From Longimycelium tulufanense (lineage in GTDB: Bacteria > Actinomycetota > Actinomycetes > Mycobacteriales > Pseudonocardiaceae): a DNA stretch of 64,000 nt. The stretch covers positions 250,319-314,318 of the forward strand of contig NZ_BMMK01000003.1 of the NCBI RefSeq assembly GCF_014645795.1. The letters run 5' to 3'. Position numbers and translations under genes: made by a program. The notes under the pieces are model-generated. The model was not told where the DNA came from. It did no database searches and worked only from the letters and a program-made list of their open reading frames with translations. Shown here piece by piece: positions 16,819 through 26,182 of the stretch (position 1 is the first letter of the stretch; every line of letters starts with the position of its first letter).

Positions 16819-17961
16819 GTGACCAGCAACCAGATCGCCACCACCGAAGCCGTGCGCGAGGCGTTGTCGCGCGTGCGGGACCCGGAGATCGGACGGCCGA
16901 TCACTGAGCTGGGCATGGTGAAGGACGTCACCGTCGCCGAGGACGGCGCGGTGGCGGTCGCCATCTACCTGACGGTGGCCGGCTGCCCGTTGCGGGACCG
17001 GATCCAGCGCGAGGTCACCGAAGCCGTTGCCGGGCTGCCCGGCGTGCGGGCCGTGGACGTCGAGCTGGACGTGATGAGCGACGAGCAACGCACCGAGCTG
17101 CGCCGCAAGCTGCGGGGCGACCGCGACGACCCGGTCATCCCGTTCGCGCAGCCGGGTTCGCTGACACGGGTCTACTGCGTGGCGTCCGGCAAGGGCGGCG
17201 TCGGCAAGTCGAGCGTGACGGTGAACCTGGCCGCGGCCATGGCGGCCCGCGGGCTGTCGGTGGGCGTGGTCGACGCCGACATCTACGGCCACTCGGTGCC
17301 GCGCATGCTCGGTGCGGACGGCCGGCCAACCAAGGTCGAGTCGATGATCATGCCGCCGCAGGCGCATGGCGTGAAGGTCATCTCGATCGGGATGTTCACG
17401 CCCGGCAACACGCCCGTGGTGTGGCGGGGTCCGATGCTGCACCGCGCGCTGCAGCAGTTCCTGGCCGACGTGTTCTGGGGCGACCTGGACGTGCTGCTAC
17501 TCGACCTGCCGCCGGGCACCGGCGACGTGGCGATCTCGGTGGCCCAGCTCATCCCGAACGCGGAGATCCTGGTTGTCACCACGCCGCAGCAGGCCGCGGC
17601 GGAGGTGGCCGAGCGGGCCGGCGCGATCGCGTTGCAGACGCGGCAGCGGCTGGCCGGTGTGATCGAGAACATGTCCTGGCTGGAGATGCCCGACGGCAGC
17701 CGGATGGATGTCTTCGGCACCGGCGGTGGCCAGGTGGTGGCGGACTCGCTGAGCCGGGCCACCGGCGCCGAGGTGCCGCTGCTCGGCCAGGTTCCGCTCG
17801 ACCCGCGGCTGCGCGAGGCCGGCGACGCCGGGACGCCGCTGGTACTCGGGGAGCCGGACGCGCCCGCCGCCGTGGTCCTGCGCGAGGTGGCCCACCGGTT
17901 GTCCACGCGGGCCCGTGGCCTCGCCGGCCGCCTGCTGAGCGTCAGCCCCGCCGGCCGCTGA
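16819..17961 (+). CDS. mrp: Iron-sulfur cluster carrier Mrp/ApbC
   Basis: 380 residues. N-terminal MIP18/DUF59 domain (TEAVREALSRVRDPEIGRPI, about residues 9-28) and a deviant Walker A P-loop SGKGGVGKSSVTVN near residue 121, then VVDADIYGHSVPRML and DVLLLDLPPGTGD (Walker B). Such P-loop proteins carry Fe-S clusters to target enzymes. The usual C-terminal CxxC motif of ApbC is not evident in the last third; the region after WLEMPDGSRMDVFGTGGG lacks cysteines, which matches the mycobacterial form. GTG 16819 follows GGAAGG by 7 nt. M. tuberculosis Rv1229c is the positional counterpart. Confidence 0.9.
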   Translation: MTSNQIATTEAVREALSRVRDPEIGRPITELGMVKDVTVAEDGAVAVAIYLTVAGCPLRDRIQREVTEAVAGLPGVRAVDVELDVMSDEQRTELRRKLRGDRDDPVIPFAQPGSLTRVYCVASGKGGVGKSSVTVNLAAAMAARGLSVGVVDADIYGHSVPRMLGADGRPTKVESMIMPPQAHGVKVISIGMFTPGNTPVVWRGPMLHRALQQFLADVFWGDLDVLLLDLPPGTGDVAISVAQLIPNAEILVVTTPQQAAAEVAERAGAIALQTRQRLAGVIENMSWLEMPDGSRMDVFGTGGGQVVADSLSRATGAEVPLLGQVPLDPRLREAGDAGTPLVLGEPDAPAAVVLREVAHRLSTRARGLAGRLLSVSPAGR

Positions 17962-18283
17962 CCTCCGCGTCCGGCCCGCGTCGGGCCGAGGCGGCTCGGG
18001 GAGATCTCCGAACAGGTTCCTGCCTGTCGGGACAAGAACGCCGGTGGTGTGGAGTGGGCGCCACGAGACGGGCGGGATCCTGTGATGTGCCAAACAGATC
18101 TGGGTGGCTCCGGCAGAAGGCGGCACGAGCCTCAGCCGGCCACTGAATGCGTTCGTGGTTCAGCCGTGGAGAACCCGGCTGTCTGCTCTGGTGCGCGCAC
18201 CGCCGAACCGGCTGCGGTATCCGGAACCCGGTGCGCTGCGGCGTGATCGCCCGACTCTTCCGTGCTCGCGGGCCGGTGGCGGG
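17962..18283. other. Convergent intergenic region
   Basis: 322 nt between the convergent mrp and tatB genes. A 7-bp GC-rich hairpin (17972-17988, loop 3 nt) shortly after the mrp stop may help terminate it. I see no gene or repeat in the rest. Confidence 0.5.
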
Positions 18284-18667
18284 TCAGGTCGCGTCGGGGT
18301 CGAACGGCGGGCGCTCGCCCGGCTGGAGCGGCTGTTGGGTCGGGCGCCTGGGCTTGTCGTAGTCGGCGTACCCGTTGGAGCTCGGCGTCGCGTAGTCCGG
18401 CCCGTCGTCGAGCAGGTGCCGGGTGACCGCGCGCTTGGGGTCGAAGTTCCGCAGCTCGCGCAGGTCTTCCAGGGGCTTGCGGAGCTGGTCGAACTCCGGG
18501 CCGAACTCGTTGCGCAGCTGGTCGTGCGCGCCCGTGGCGTACTCCCGGATCTGCCGTACCGTGCGGCCCAACCAGGCCGCGGCCTGTGGGAGCCGCTCGG
18601 GCCCGAGGATGAACAGGCCGGCCACGACGAGCACGAGGATCTCGCCCCAGCCGATGTTCTCCAGCAC
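18284..18667 (-). CDS. tatB: Sec-independent translocase protein TatB
   Basis: 127 residues. A short N-terminal membrane helix ([23 protein letters not shown]) with the conserved GPERLP turn, an amphipathic helix ([20 protein letters not shown]), an acidic middle and a proline-rich disordered tail. That is the TatA/TatB family; the length and the position after htrA support TatB. The GTG start at 18667 is preceded by GGGAGG at about 6 nt. It works with TatC in the cytoplasmic membrane to export folded twin-arginine substrates; tatA and tatC are not in the window. Confidence 0.9.
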   Translation of the reverse strand: MLENIGWGEILVLVVAGLFILGPERLPQAAAWLGRTVRQIREYATGAHDQLRNEFGPEFDQLRKPLEDLRELRNFDPKRAVTRHLLDDGPDYATPSSNGYADYDKPRRPTQQPLQPGERPPFDPDAT

Positions 18668-18744
18668 CCGGCACCTCCCCGTCGTGGCCGCGTCCAGGGT
18701 AACCCGTGCCGAGCCCCCGCCGGACGGCCAGCGACAGCGCCGAG

Positions 18745-20304
18745 CTAGTCGGACCTCAGCGTCGCTTCCAGCGTGATGGGCCGGCCCTGCCGGATCAGTT
18801 CCACCCGTACCTGCTGCCCGATCTGGTGCTGGTGCTCGGCCACGACCAGCTCGTCGGCGCTCTGCACGCGCCGCTCGCCCAGCTTCACGATCACGTCGCC
18901 CTCGGTGATGCCGGCCTCGGCCGCGGCACTGCCCTGCTGCACGTTCTGCACCTGGGCGCCGCTGCCGTTGCTGTCCATCACCGTCTTGGTGTTCACGCCC
19001 AGTTCAGCGTGCTTGACCTGTCCGTTGCGGATGAGTTCCTCGGCGATTCGCCGGGCGTCGTCGATCGGGATCGCGAAGCCGATGCCCACCGAGCCGCCGC
19101 CCTCGCCGGCCGTCTTGATGGCGGTGTTGATCCCCACCAGGGCGCCGCGGGAATCCACCAGCGCACCGCCGGAGTTGCCGCGGTTGATCGAGGCATCCGT
19201 CTGCACGGCATTAATCACGACCGGCCCGCTGCCCTCGCCTTCCAGGCGCACCGCGCGGTCCCTGGCACTGACGATGCCCTCGGTGACCGTGCTGGCCAGG
19301 CCGAGCGGAGAGCCGATCGCGATCACGCCGTCGCCCACGCGCAGATCGCTCGACCTGCCCATCTGGATCACGGTGGGATTGCGAACCTCGACCTTCAGCA
19401 CGGCCAGGTCGGTCTTGGGGTCGCGCCCCACGATGCGGGCCCGCGCACGGGTGCCGTCGTGGAAGACGGTGAACACCTTCGCGTCCTGTGCCCGGCTGGC
19501 GTCCGCGACGACGTGGTTGTTGGTCAGCACGTAGCCGTTGCCGTCGATGACCACACCCGAGCCGGTGCCGCCGCCGGTGCCGATCTGTACCTCGACCGAC
19601 ACCACGGCGGGCAGCACCCGGCTGGCCACGTCCGACACCGAGCCGGGCGGGCGCTCCTTGGCGTCCTCGACCTGGGCCAACGTCACGTCCGGATCGGTGA
19701 GCGGGCTGCCGCCCTCGGCGGTGAGCCGGCCGAGGAGCCCACCCGCGGCCCCGATCAACAGGGCCGCCCCGAACAGGGCGGCCAGCGCCGTCGGCGCGAC
19801 CCGCCGGCCGAACAGCAGCTCGCGCAGGCTGAGCCGGGCGCCCTCGGCGTTCGGCGCGGCCCCGTCCTTCCCCGGGCCGGTGTCCTCGACGGCCGGGGGG
19901 CCGAGCACGGCCGCGGCACCGGGGTCCCGCCACGGGTCCCGTTCCGCGCCGTCCTTCCAGAACGTGGGCTCGGCCGACGTCGTGCCGTTGTCGGAGCGCG
20001 CACCGGGCGGCCGCTGCAGCGTCTCCTGGCTGCCCTCGGGGCGGTGGAACGCCTGGCGCAGGGGTTCCGGTGGTGGCGCGGCGCGTCGGCCGTCGCCTTG
20101 CTGGCCGTTGTCGGAGCGGACCGCTCCCGGCGGTGGGGCGAAGGAACCCGCCACACCCTCCGGCCGGGCGAACGCCTCGGCCTGGGCGGGGTCGACCGCG
20201 GGCCGCTCCAGCGGGCGCGGGCGCAGCCGGGGCCGTTCGACGTCGGCCGAGTCGTCGCGGCCGTCCGCCGGGTCGGGCTGGTAGGGGCTGGGCTGCTGGC
20301 TCAT
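18745..20304 (-). CDS. htrA: Membrane-anchored HtrA/DegP-like serine protease
   Basis: 519 residues: a proline-rich cytoplasmic N-terminus (about 1-165), one membrane span ([23 protein letters not shown]), then a trypsin-like domain with the triad His (TNNHVV), Asp ([10 protein letters not shown]) and Ser ([10 protein letters not shown]), and a C-terminal PDZ domain (ELGVNTKTV onward). The catalytic part faces outside. The N-terminus contains two copies of a degenerate RPEG...PPGA.RSDNG unit. In mycobacteria the equivalent gene belongs to the SigE stress response and lies between rseA and tatB, exactly as here. The 230-nt gap to rseA may hold its own promoter. Confidence 0.92.
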   Translation of the reverse strand: MSQQPSPYQPDPADGRDDSADVERPRLRPRPLERPAVDPAQAEAFARPEGVAGSFAPPPGAVRSDNGQQGDGRRAAPPPEPLRQAFHRPEGSQETLQRPPGARSDNGTTSAEPTFWKDGAERDPWRDPGAAAVLGPPAVEDTGPGKDGAAPNAEGARLSLRELLFGRRVAPTALAALFGAALLIGAAGGLLGRLTAEGGSPLTDPDVTLAQVEDAKERPPGSVSDVASRVLPAVVSVEVQIGTGGGTGSGVVIDGNGYVLTNNHVVADASRAQDAKVFTVFHDGTRARARIVGRDPKTDLAVLKVEVRNPTVIQMGRSSDLRVGDGVIAIGSPLGLASTVTEGIVSARDRAVRLEGEGSGPVVINAVQTDASINRGNSGGALVDSRGALVGINTAIKTAGEGGGSVGIGFAIPIDDARRIAEELIRNGQVKHAELGVNTKTVMDSNGSGAQVQNVQQGSAAAEAGITEGDVIVKLGERRVQSADELVVAEHQHQIGQQVRVELIRQGRPITLEATLRSD

Positions 20305-20534
20305 CGCTTCCCGGTCAGGGCACTACTGGACGTGGTCGGGGCGCGCCGGCCGGCGGCCGCACGCACCCAACCATCCTGCAGAAGGAACGGTGAAGTCCAC
20401 GTAGCGGGTGCCCGGTCGCCGCCCCGCACGCGCACTCCGAGGTCATCAGCATGCCGGCGAAGGCGCTTGATCACCCGGATGACCAGCCTGAGCCGTCAGG
20501 TGCTCCGTTCGGGAGGCGGTCGGTTGCCGATGAC

Positions 20535-21287
20535 TCAGTGGCCGCCGGGCATGAGCTGGGGGGCCAGTGGCGCCCGCGGGAAGTACGAGGGAGTGGTCAG
20601 GTCCTGGTGGGTCCGGGGGCCGAGGTCCGCCGGATCGGCCGCCGCACCGGCGCTCGCCGGGGCCGGGATCGGGCGGGAGGGCGCGGGAACCCGGGTCTCC
20701 TCGCGGCGGGCGGTGGCGGGCCCGGCGTTGGCCGGCTGCACCCGCGGCGCCTCCGGTTGGCCGGAGCCGGCGGCCGGCGGCTGCACCCCCCAGTTGACCA
20801 GCGCGAGCGTCCCGAGCACGAGGCCGGAGACGACGACGCCGGCGCCCTGCCGCACACGGCGGCCGGTGCGCCGGCCAAGAACATGGGGGCCGTTGCCCAG
20901 GGGCGCGCTCGACCCGATCCGGGGAGCACTGCCGATGGGTTTGTTCTCACCCTGGTCACCGGATCGCCCGGATGATCGGAGCATCGCGACGAGCTGGCCG
21001 TCCTCGGTGACCGCCAGGTTGTCGGGCGAGCGCGGCAGGTCGACGTGCTGCGGGATGTCGCGCAGGGCGGCGAGCAGGCCGGCCGGCGTGGCCGGCGTCG
21101 GTGCCCCACGCACCGCGGCCCGTGCCTGCCGTTGCGCGGCCGCCTCCGCGGCGCACAGCGGGCACCGGGCGAGGTGCGCCGCGGCCCGGTCCCTGGCCAT
21201 CGGCGACAGCTCACCGTCGACGAACGCCACCACGGCATCCGGCGCCAGGTGCTGTGCCCCGAGCGCCCATCCGCGCAGGTCGTTCAT
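20535..21287 (-). CDS. rseA: Anti-sigma-E factor (RseA-like, zinc-binding)
   Basis: 250 residues. Zinc-associated anti-sigma (ZAS) motif at the N-terminus: a conserved histidine near residue 13 and HLARCPLC (about residues 38-45), the HxxxCxxC element. A single hydrophobic segment (GAGVVVSGLVLGTLALVNWGV, about residues 150-170) makes it a membrane protein with a proline/alanine-rich outer part. It begins 6 nt after the sigE stop, so the two are coupled. Expected role: hold SigE inactive until stress releases it. Counterpart of M. tuberculosis Rv1222. Confidence 0.9.
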   Translation of the reverse strand: MNDLRGWALGAQHLAPDAVVAFVDGELSPMARDRAAAHLARCPLCAAEAAAQRQARAAVRGAPTPATPAGLLAALRDIPQHVDLPRSPDNLAVTEDGQLVAMLRSSGRSGDQGENKPIGSAPRIGSSAPLGNGPHVLGRRTGRRVRQGAGVVVSGLVLGTLALVNWGVQPPAAGSGQPEAPRVQPANAGPATARREETRVPAPSRPIPAPASAGAAADPADLGPRTHQDLTTPSYFPRAPLAPQLMPGGH

Positions 21288-21293
21288 GCTGCC

Positions 21294-21878
21294 TCAGTCC
21301 TCCCGAGCACCACTGCGGCGGCGCTCCAGCGCCGCCTTCAGGGCCTGCCGGCCACGGTGGATCCTGCTCCGGACGGTGCCGAGCTTCACCCCCAGTGTGG
21401 CCCCGATCTCCTCGTAGGACAGTCCTTCCACGTCGCACAACACCACGGCGGCGCGGAACTCCGGCGGCAGCTCGTCCAGTGCCGCCTGCAGATCCGGGTC
21501 CAGGTGGGTGTCGGCGTAGACCTGCTCGGGGCTGGGCCCGCCGCCTGGCAGCCGGTCGGTGTCCTCGGGCAGGCCCTCCATGCGCAGCCGCGCACGGCGC
21601 CGCGCCATGTCCAGGAACAGGTTGGTGGTGATTCGGTGCAGCCAGCCCTCGAAGGTGCCGGGCTTGTAGGCGGCCAGGGAGCGGAAGACCCGGATGAACG
21701 TCTCCTGGGTCAGGTCCTCGGCGTCGTGCTGGTTGCCGGTGAGCCGGAAGGCGAGCCGGTAGACGCGGTCGGCGTGCTCCCGGACCACCTCGTCCCACGA
21801 CGGCGGCGTCCAGCCCGCCCCCTCGCCTGGGGCGGCGGTCGGGATGGCGCTGGGCGCTGCGGTGGTCTGCGTGCGCAT
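21294..21878 (-). CDS. sigE: ECF sigma factor SigE
   Basis: About 194 residues with region 2 ([30 protein letters not shown]) and region 4 ([35 protein letters not shown]). The start is uncertain: ATG 21878 lies 14 nt after AGGAGG; a GTG at 21893 overlaps that site. An ECF-type promoter (GGAAC-17-CGTT) lies just upstream, so the gene probably drives itself. Order sigE-rseA-htrA-tatB is that of the mycobacterial envelope-stress locus. Confidence 0.92.
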   Translation of the reverse strand: MRTQTTAAPSAIPTAAPGEGAGWTPPSWDEVVREHADRVYRLAFRLTGNQHDAEDLTQETFIRVFRSLAAYKPGTFEGWLHRITTNLFLDMARRRARLRMEGLPEDTDRLPGGGPSPEQVYADTHLDPDLQAALDELPPEFRAAVVLCDVEGLSYEEIGATLGVKLGTVRSRIHRGRQALKAALERRRSGARED

Positions 21879-21922
21879 CGTGCGGTAGGGCACCTCCTGG
21901 CGGGCTGGTCTGCCCTCTCGTG

Positions 21923-21948
21923 AACGTGCACGGGGAGGCTGGTGTTCC
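21923..21948 (-). promoter_or_regulatory. Probable SigE-dependent (ECF) promoter of sigE
   Basis: On the minus strand GGAAC (21948-21944) and CGTT (21926-21923) are separated by 17 nt. This matches the established SigE/SigH-class consensus GGAAC-N16-18-CGTT. It lies 30-45 nt upstream of the sigE start candidates, consistent with autoregulation. Confidence 0.65.
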
Positions 21949-22136
21949 CGTGCTCCCGCTCGGTGGCTGTCGGGTCGGTGACGTCACAGTGGCAGCGTCA
22001 TGACGTCGAGCCCAGCTTCCCCGCTGGTGGTGAGGCGACCGTGAGAGCCACCTGAGAACAGCCTGAGAACTACGCGGCCGGCTGTCGTCGGGGTTTCCCC
22101 GGGCGTTGTCCCCGGTTTCGGCCCTGACCCCCGCTA

Positions 22137-22142
22137 ACCTCA
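22137..22142 (+). promoter_or_regulatory. -10 box of leaderless O-methyltransferase transcript
   Basis: A TAACCT hexamer lies about 6-7 nt upstream of the GTG at 22148 and no Shine-Dalgarno sequence is present. This is the arrangement expected when transcription starts at the start codon itself. Confidence 0.5.
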
Positions 22143-22147
22143 CTTTC

Positions 22148-22798
22148 GTGACGCCCGGAACGCCGACCACCACCGCTCCCGCGGTGTGGGACTACGTGGA
22201 GTCCTACCTCGGTGAGGACGAGGTGCTCCAGGCCGCGCGTGCGCGTGGCGTCGAGCTGGGGTGTACCCCGATCGGGCCGGGCGGTGGCGCGGCGTTGCGG
22301 TTCCTGGCCGCGGCGCTGCGGGCCAGGGCGGTGGTCGAGGTGGGCACCGGCTGCGGGGTGAGCGGGCTGTGGCTGCTCCGCGGGATGGCCCCGGACGGGG
22401 TGTTGACCTCGATCGACGTCGAGCCGGAGCACCAGCGGGTGGCCAAGCGGGCGTTCACCGAGGCCGGGGTGGCGCCCAGCCGGGCCCGGCTGATCATGGG
22501 GCAGCCGCTGGACGTGCTGCCGCGGCTGACCGACGGCGGGTACGACATGGTGTTCGTGGCCTACGGGGTGACGGAGTATCCCCGTTACCTCCAGGCCGGG
22601 GTGCGGCTGCTGCGCGACGGTGGCGTGATCGTGTTCGATGACGCGTTGTGGCACGGGCGGGTCGCCGATCCCACGCACCGGGACGCCGAGACGGTGGCGG
22701 TACGGGAGATCAGCCGCGCGATGCGGGAGGAGGAGAACCTCGTACCGGCACTGCTGCCCGTCGGTAATGGACTCCTCGCCGCCGCCAAGCTGGGCTGA
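22148..22798 (+). CDS. SAM-dependent O-methyltransferase
   Basis: 216 residues of the class I O-methyltransferase family (catechol/caffeoyl-CoA type, family 3). The glycine-rich SAM-binding loop VVEVGTGCGVSGLWLLRGM is at about residues 60-78, followed by LTSIDVEPEHQRVAK with the ribose-binding acid, and DMVFVAYG/GGVIVFDDALW strands. GTG 22148 is chosen because of a TAACCT -10 box just upstream and because the family start matches; the earlier ATG has no ribosome site. It is divergent from sigE, as Rv1220c is in M. tuberculosis. Substrate unknown. Confidence 0.88.
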   Translation: MTPGTPTTTAPAVWDYVESYLGEDEVLQAARARGVELGCTPIGPGGGAALRFLAAALRARAVVEVGTGCGVSGLWLLRGMAPDGVLTSIDVEPEHQRVAKRAFTEAGVAPSRARLIMGQPLDVLPRLTDGGYDMVFVAYGVTEYPRYLQAGVRLLRDGGVIVFDDALWHGRVADPTHRDAETVAVREISRAMREEENLVPALLPVGNGLLAAAKLG

Positions 22799-22850
22799 CG
22801 ACTTCTCGCCTTGTCGATAATCGCCGGATCGGACACTGCGTTCGCTCTAT

Positions 22851-23344
22851 TCAGGAGGCGCGGTACATCACGTGTAGGTCTACGCGGCCCAGGGTTGGAT
22901 GTGCGAAGGCGCTGGGAACTGTTCCGATCACGCTGGAGCCGAAACGCTCGTAGAGCGCGACGGCCGAGTGGTTCGACTCGGCCACGGCGTTGAACTGCAT
23001 CCTGCATATCCGCGTTCCTGCGCCCACTCCAGCGCAAAGCGACACAACGCCGTACCCACACCCCGCCCCCGAGCATTGGCGGCGACCATGAAGCTCGCCG
23101 TCGACACATGCGATCCGGGGCCGGGACGGTTCGTTTCCATCTTGGCGGTGCCGAGGACACGTCCACCCTCGACCGCAACCACAGTCAGTCCCGGCGGCCT
23201 CTCGATCCAGATGTCGTGCGCCTGCTCGGCAGTCATGGCCGGGTCGTACGGGAACGTCTCCGCCGCCTGCACGATCTCCCGTACGATCGACCAGACCCGA
23301 GGCCAGTCGGCCGCGACGAATTCCCGGATCCGCACGGCGGGCAT
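22851..23344 (-). pseudogene. GNAT acetyltransferase with a single-base frameshift
   Basis: The first part, from ATG 23344, reads MPAVRIREFVAADWP and continues to the acetyl-CoA-binding stretch ARGRGVGTALCRFALEWAQ and ERGYAG in one frame. The expected continuation (MQFNAVAESNHSAVALYERF, ending in DLHVMYRAS) is in another frame. Inserting one base at 23001-23002 joins the two into a normal ~165-residue GNAT protein. As read, the frame runs into unrelated, serine-rich sequence. Either a recent inactivation or a sequencing error; both halves are otherwise intact, which favours a very recent change or an error. Confidence 0.8.
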
Positions 23345-23447
23345 GCTGTCCGCCACCGTCGGTGCAGGCGATCGATTTCGTGGAGGTGCCCGGCCATACG
23401 AGCACTCGCTCACGGTGCATCGGGGCTCCGCTGGGGTTCGCTCCGGG

Positions 23448-24665
23448 TCACTCCACGCGGGCGCCCTTGCCAAGGACCGCGACCCCGCCGCCGCTGACCG
23501 TCCACTGTTCACGGTCATATTCCGGGTCGACTCCGACTTGGGCTCCCTCGCACACCACCGCGTTCTTGTCCAGGATCGCCCGGCGTACCACCGCACCCTT
23601 TCCCACCCGCACACCCGGCAACAACACCGCGCCCTCGACCTGCGCGCCCGCCTCCACCACCACGTCCGAGCCGATCACCGAATGCCGCACCGTCCCACCC
23701 GAGACGATCGCCCCCGGCCCGACGACGGACTCCTGGGCACTGCCGCCCTCGACGAACTTCGCCGGCGGCAGCGGCGGTGACGCGGTACGAATCGGCCACT
23801 GCCGGTTGTAGAGGTTGAAGACCGGGTGCACCGACACCAGATCCATATGCGCGTCGTAGTACGCGTCCAAGGTGCCGACATCCCGCCAGTAACCACGGTC
23901 GCGCTCCGTCGCGCCGGGCACCACGTTGTCGGCGAAGTCGTAGACCGCGGCCTCACCGCACTCCATCAACATCGGAATGATGTCGCCGCCCATGTCGTGG
24001 TCCGAGTCGGGGTTGGCGGCGTCCGTGCGCAACGCCTCCAGCAAGACCTCCGTGCTGAACACGTAGTTGCCCATCGACGCAAAAGTGACCTCCGGGTCGT
24101 CCGGCACGTGCGGCGGGTCCGGCGGCTTCTCCACGAAGCGGGTGATCCAGCCCGAAGCGTCGACATCGATGCAGCCGAAAGCGCTCGCCTGCGAGCGGGG
24201 GACGCGGATCCCGGCGACCGTCACCCCGGCGCCGCGTTCCACGTGCTGCTCGACCATCTGCGCCGGGTCCATCCGGTACACGTGGTCGGCGCCGAAGACC
24301 ACGATGTGGTCGGGGCATTCGTCGTAGACCAGGTTGAGCGACTGGAAAATCGCGTCGGCGCTGCCGGTGTACCAGCGCGGCCCGAGCCGCTGTTGGGCCG
24401 GCACCGGGGTGATGTACTGCCCGAGCACGCTGGAGAGCCGCCAGGTGGTCGAGATGTGCCGGTCGAGCGAGTGTGACTTGTACTGCGTGAGAACGCAGAG
24501 TCGGTGGTAGCCGGCATTGACCAGATTGGAGAGCACGAAATCGATCAGGCGGTAGTTCCCCCCGAACGGCACGGCCGGCTTGGCCCGGTCGGCGGTCAGG
24601 GGCCAGAGCCGTTTGCCTTCGCCTCCCGCGAGCACAATCCCGAGGACGTGGGGCTGGCTCTTCAC
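23448..24665 (-). CDS. glgC: Glucose-1-phosphate adenylyltransferase GlgC
   Basis: 405 residues. N-terminal nucleotidyltransferase signature ([20 protein letters not shown], about residues 9-28), [36 protein letters not shown] and VEKPPDPP; the C-terminal ~120 residues form a left-handed beta-helix of hexapeptide repeats ([17 protein letters not shown]). It makes ADP-glucose for glucan/maltose-1-phosphate synthesis. GTG 24665 is supported by a TAGGGT -10 box 8 nt upstream and lack of a ribosome site. Divergent from glgM, with 149 nt between starts. Confidence 0.93.
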   Translation of the reverse strand: MKSQPHVLGIVLAGGEGKRLWPLTADRAKPAVPFGGNYRLIDFVLSNLVNAGYHRLCVLTQYKSHSLDRHISTTWRLSSVLGQYITPVPAQQRLGPRWYTGSADAIFQSLNLVYDECPDHIVVFGADHVYRMDPAQMVEQHVERGAGVTVAGIRVPRSQASAFGCIDVDASGWITRFVEKPPDPPHVPDDPEVTFASMGNYVFSTEVLLEALRTDAANPDSDHDMGGDIIPMLMECGEAAVYDFADNVVPGATERDRGYWRDVGTLDAYYDAHMDLVSVHPVFNLYNRQWPIRTASPPLPPAKFVEGGSAQESVVGPGAIVSGGTVRHSVIGSDVVVEAGAQVEGAVLLPGVRVGKGAVVRRAILDKNAVVCEGAQVGVDPEYDREQWTVSGGGVAVLGKGARVE

Positions 24666-24673
24666 GACCGCCG

Positions 24674-24807
24674 ACCCTAGCCGGGGTCCGCAGGCCCGGC
24701 CACCGACCACCCGGGGACACCTCCGGCTGGAAGGAACGGGCCGGGCAACGTTCACCCGGGCGCAGCACACGAGGTGCGGCGCCACGGCCCACGACCACCG
24801 CTAGCCT
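24674..24807. promoter_or_regulatory. Divergent glgC/glgM promoter region
   Basis: Two -10-like hexamers face outward: TAGGGT on the minus strand (24674-24679, 8 nt before the glgC GTG) and TAGCCT on the plus strand (24802-24807, 7 nt before the glgM GTG). Both genes appear leaderless, so one shared control region probably coordinates ADP-glucose synthesis and use. Confidence 0.55.
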
Positions 24808-24814
24808 CCCCCAC

Positions 24815-25969
24815 GTGCGCATCGGTCTGCTGACCCGCGAGTACCCGCCCGAGGTCTACGGCGGCGCGGGAGTGCACGTGGGTGAGCTCGTTCGTGGACT
24901 ACGCGCGTTGGTCGACGTCGACGTGCACTGCTTCGGCGGTCCACGGCCGGATGCCCGCCCCCACGCGCCGGCACCGGATCTGACCGCGGCGAACACCGCG
25001 CTCACCACACTTTCGGTGGATCTGTCGATGGCGTCGGCGGTCGCGGACGTCGATCTGGTCCACTCGCACACCTGGTACGCGAACCTGGCCGGCCACCTGG
25101 GCAAGCTGCTGCACGACGTCCCACACGTGGTGACCGCGCACTCGCTGGAGCCGCGCCGGCCGTGGAAGGCCGAGCAGCTGGGCGGCGGCTACCAGGTGTC
25201 CTCGTGGGTGGAGCGGACCGCCTACCAGTCGGCCGACGCGATGATCGCGGTGAGCGACGGCATGCGCGCCGACCTCCTCGACTGCTATCCCGAGCTGGAC
25301 CCGCGCCGGGTTCACGTGGTGCGCAACGGGATCGACACCAAGGCGTACCAGCCGGTGACGGAGACCGAGGCGCTGGTCCGGTTCGGGGTGGACCCGTCGC
25401 AACCCATCGTGGCGTTCATTGGACGCATCACCCGACAGAAGGGTGTCGGCCACCTGTTGGCGGCAGCGCATCACTTCGCACCGGAGGCACAGCTCGTGTT
25501 GTGCGCGGGAGCGCCCGACACCCCGGACATCGCCGCGGAGACGGAGAACGCGGTCGCCGAGCTCGCCGGGCGGCGGGACGGCGTGTTCTGGATCCAGCGC
25601 ATGCTGGAGCCCGATGAGGTGTGCCAGGTGCTCTCCCACGCCACGGTGTTCGTCTGTCCCTCGGTGTATGAGCCGCTGGGCATCGTGAACCTGGAGGCGA
25701 TGGCGTGCGGGACCGCCGTGGTCGCCTCGGACGTGGGCGGCATCCCAGAGGTTGTCGACGACGGTCGCACCGGCCTGCTGGCGCACTACGACGCGGAGAA
25801 CCCCGAGGAGTACGAGGAAGCGCTGGCGGAGGCGGTGAACGAGCTGCTATACGACCCGGAGCTGGCCGCCGTCATGGGCGCGGCGGGCCGCCGGCGCGCC
25901 GAGGAGGAGTTCTCCTGGGCTTCGGTCGCGGAGCAGACCGTGGCGGTCTACCGCTCCGTCCTCTGCTGA
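24815..25969 (+). CDS. glgM: Glycosyltransferase GlgA/GlgM (alpha-maltose-1-phosphate synthase type)
   Basis: 384-residue GT4 enzyme: N-terminal MRIGLLTREYPPEVYGGAGVH, a hinge at about residue 195 (VAFIGRITRQKGVGHLL), and the donor-site E-x7-E region (VYEPLGIVNLEAMACGTAVVA). This is the actinobacterial single-domain-pair form once annotated GlgA (Rv1212c) and shown in mycobacteria to be GlgM, which makes maltose-1-phosphate from ADP-glucose and glucose-1-phosphate. The leaderless GTG start at 24815 is divergent from glgC. Function by homology; glgE and glgB are not in the window. Confidence 0.9.
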   Translation: MRIGLLTREYPPEVYGGAGVHVGELVRGLRALVDVDVHCFGGPRPDARPHAPAPDLTAANTALTTLSVDLSMASAVADVDLVHSHTWYANLAGHLGKLLHDVPHVVTAHSLEPRRPWKAEQLGGGYQVSSWVERTAYQSADAMIAVSDGMRADLLDCYPELDPRRVHVVRNGIDTKAYQPVTETEALVRFGVDPSQPIVAFIGRITRQKGVGHLLAAAHHFAPEAQLVLCAGAPDTPDIAAETENAVAELAGRRDGVFWIQRMLEPDEVCQVLSHATVFVCPSVYEPLGIVNLEAMACGTAVVASDVGGIPEVVDDGRTGLLAHYDAENPEEYEEALAEAVNELLYDPELAAVMGAAGRRRAEEEFSWASVAEQTVAVYRSVLC

Positions 25970-26182
25970 CTGGCCCGCGTCGCCTTCCCGCCACGGCCGC
26001 GCCGGGGACGAACCGGCTCCTGTCAGGAAGGCGCCCGCGTCCGGCCACATCGGACCCGGAGGAGCGGCAACATGTGGTGCGCGCCCGCACCGACACCGCC
26101 ACGGAATGCGCCGAGTCCGCTAGCTGCGCGACGGCGACGTCCCGGTCCTGCTCCGCGGTGCTACCCCGGCCAGTTCCCGGAC

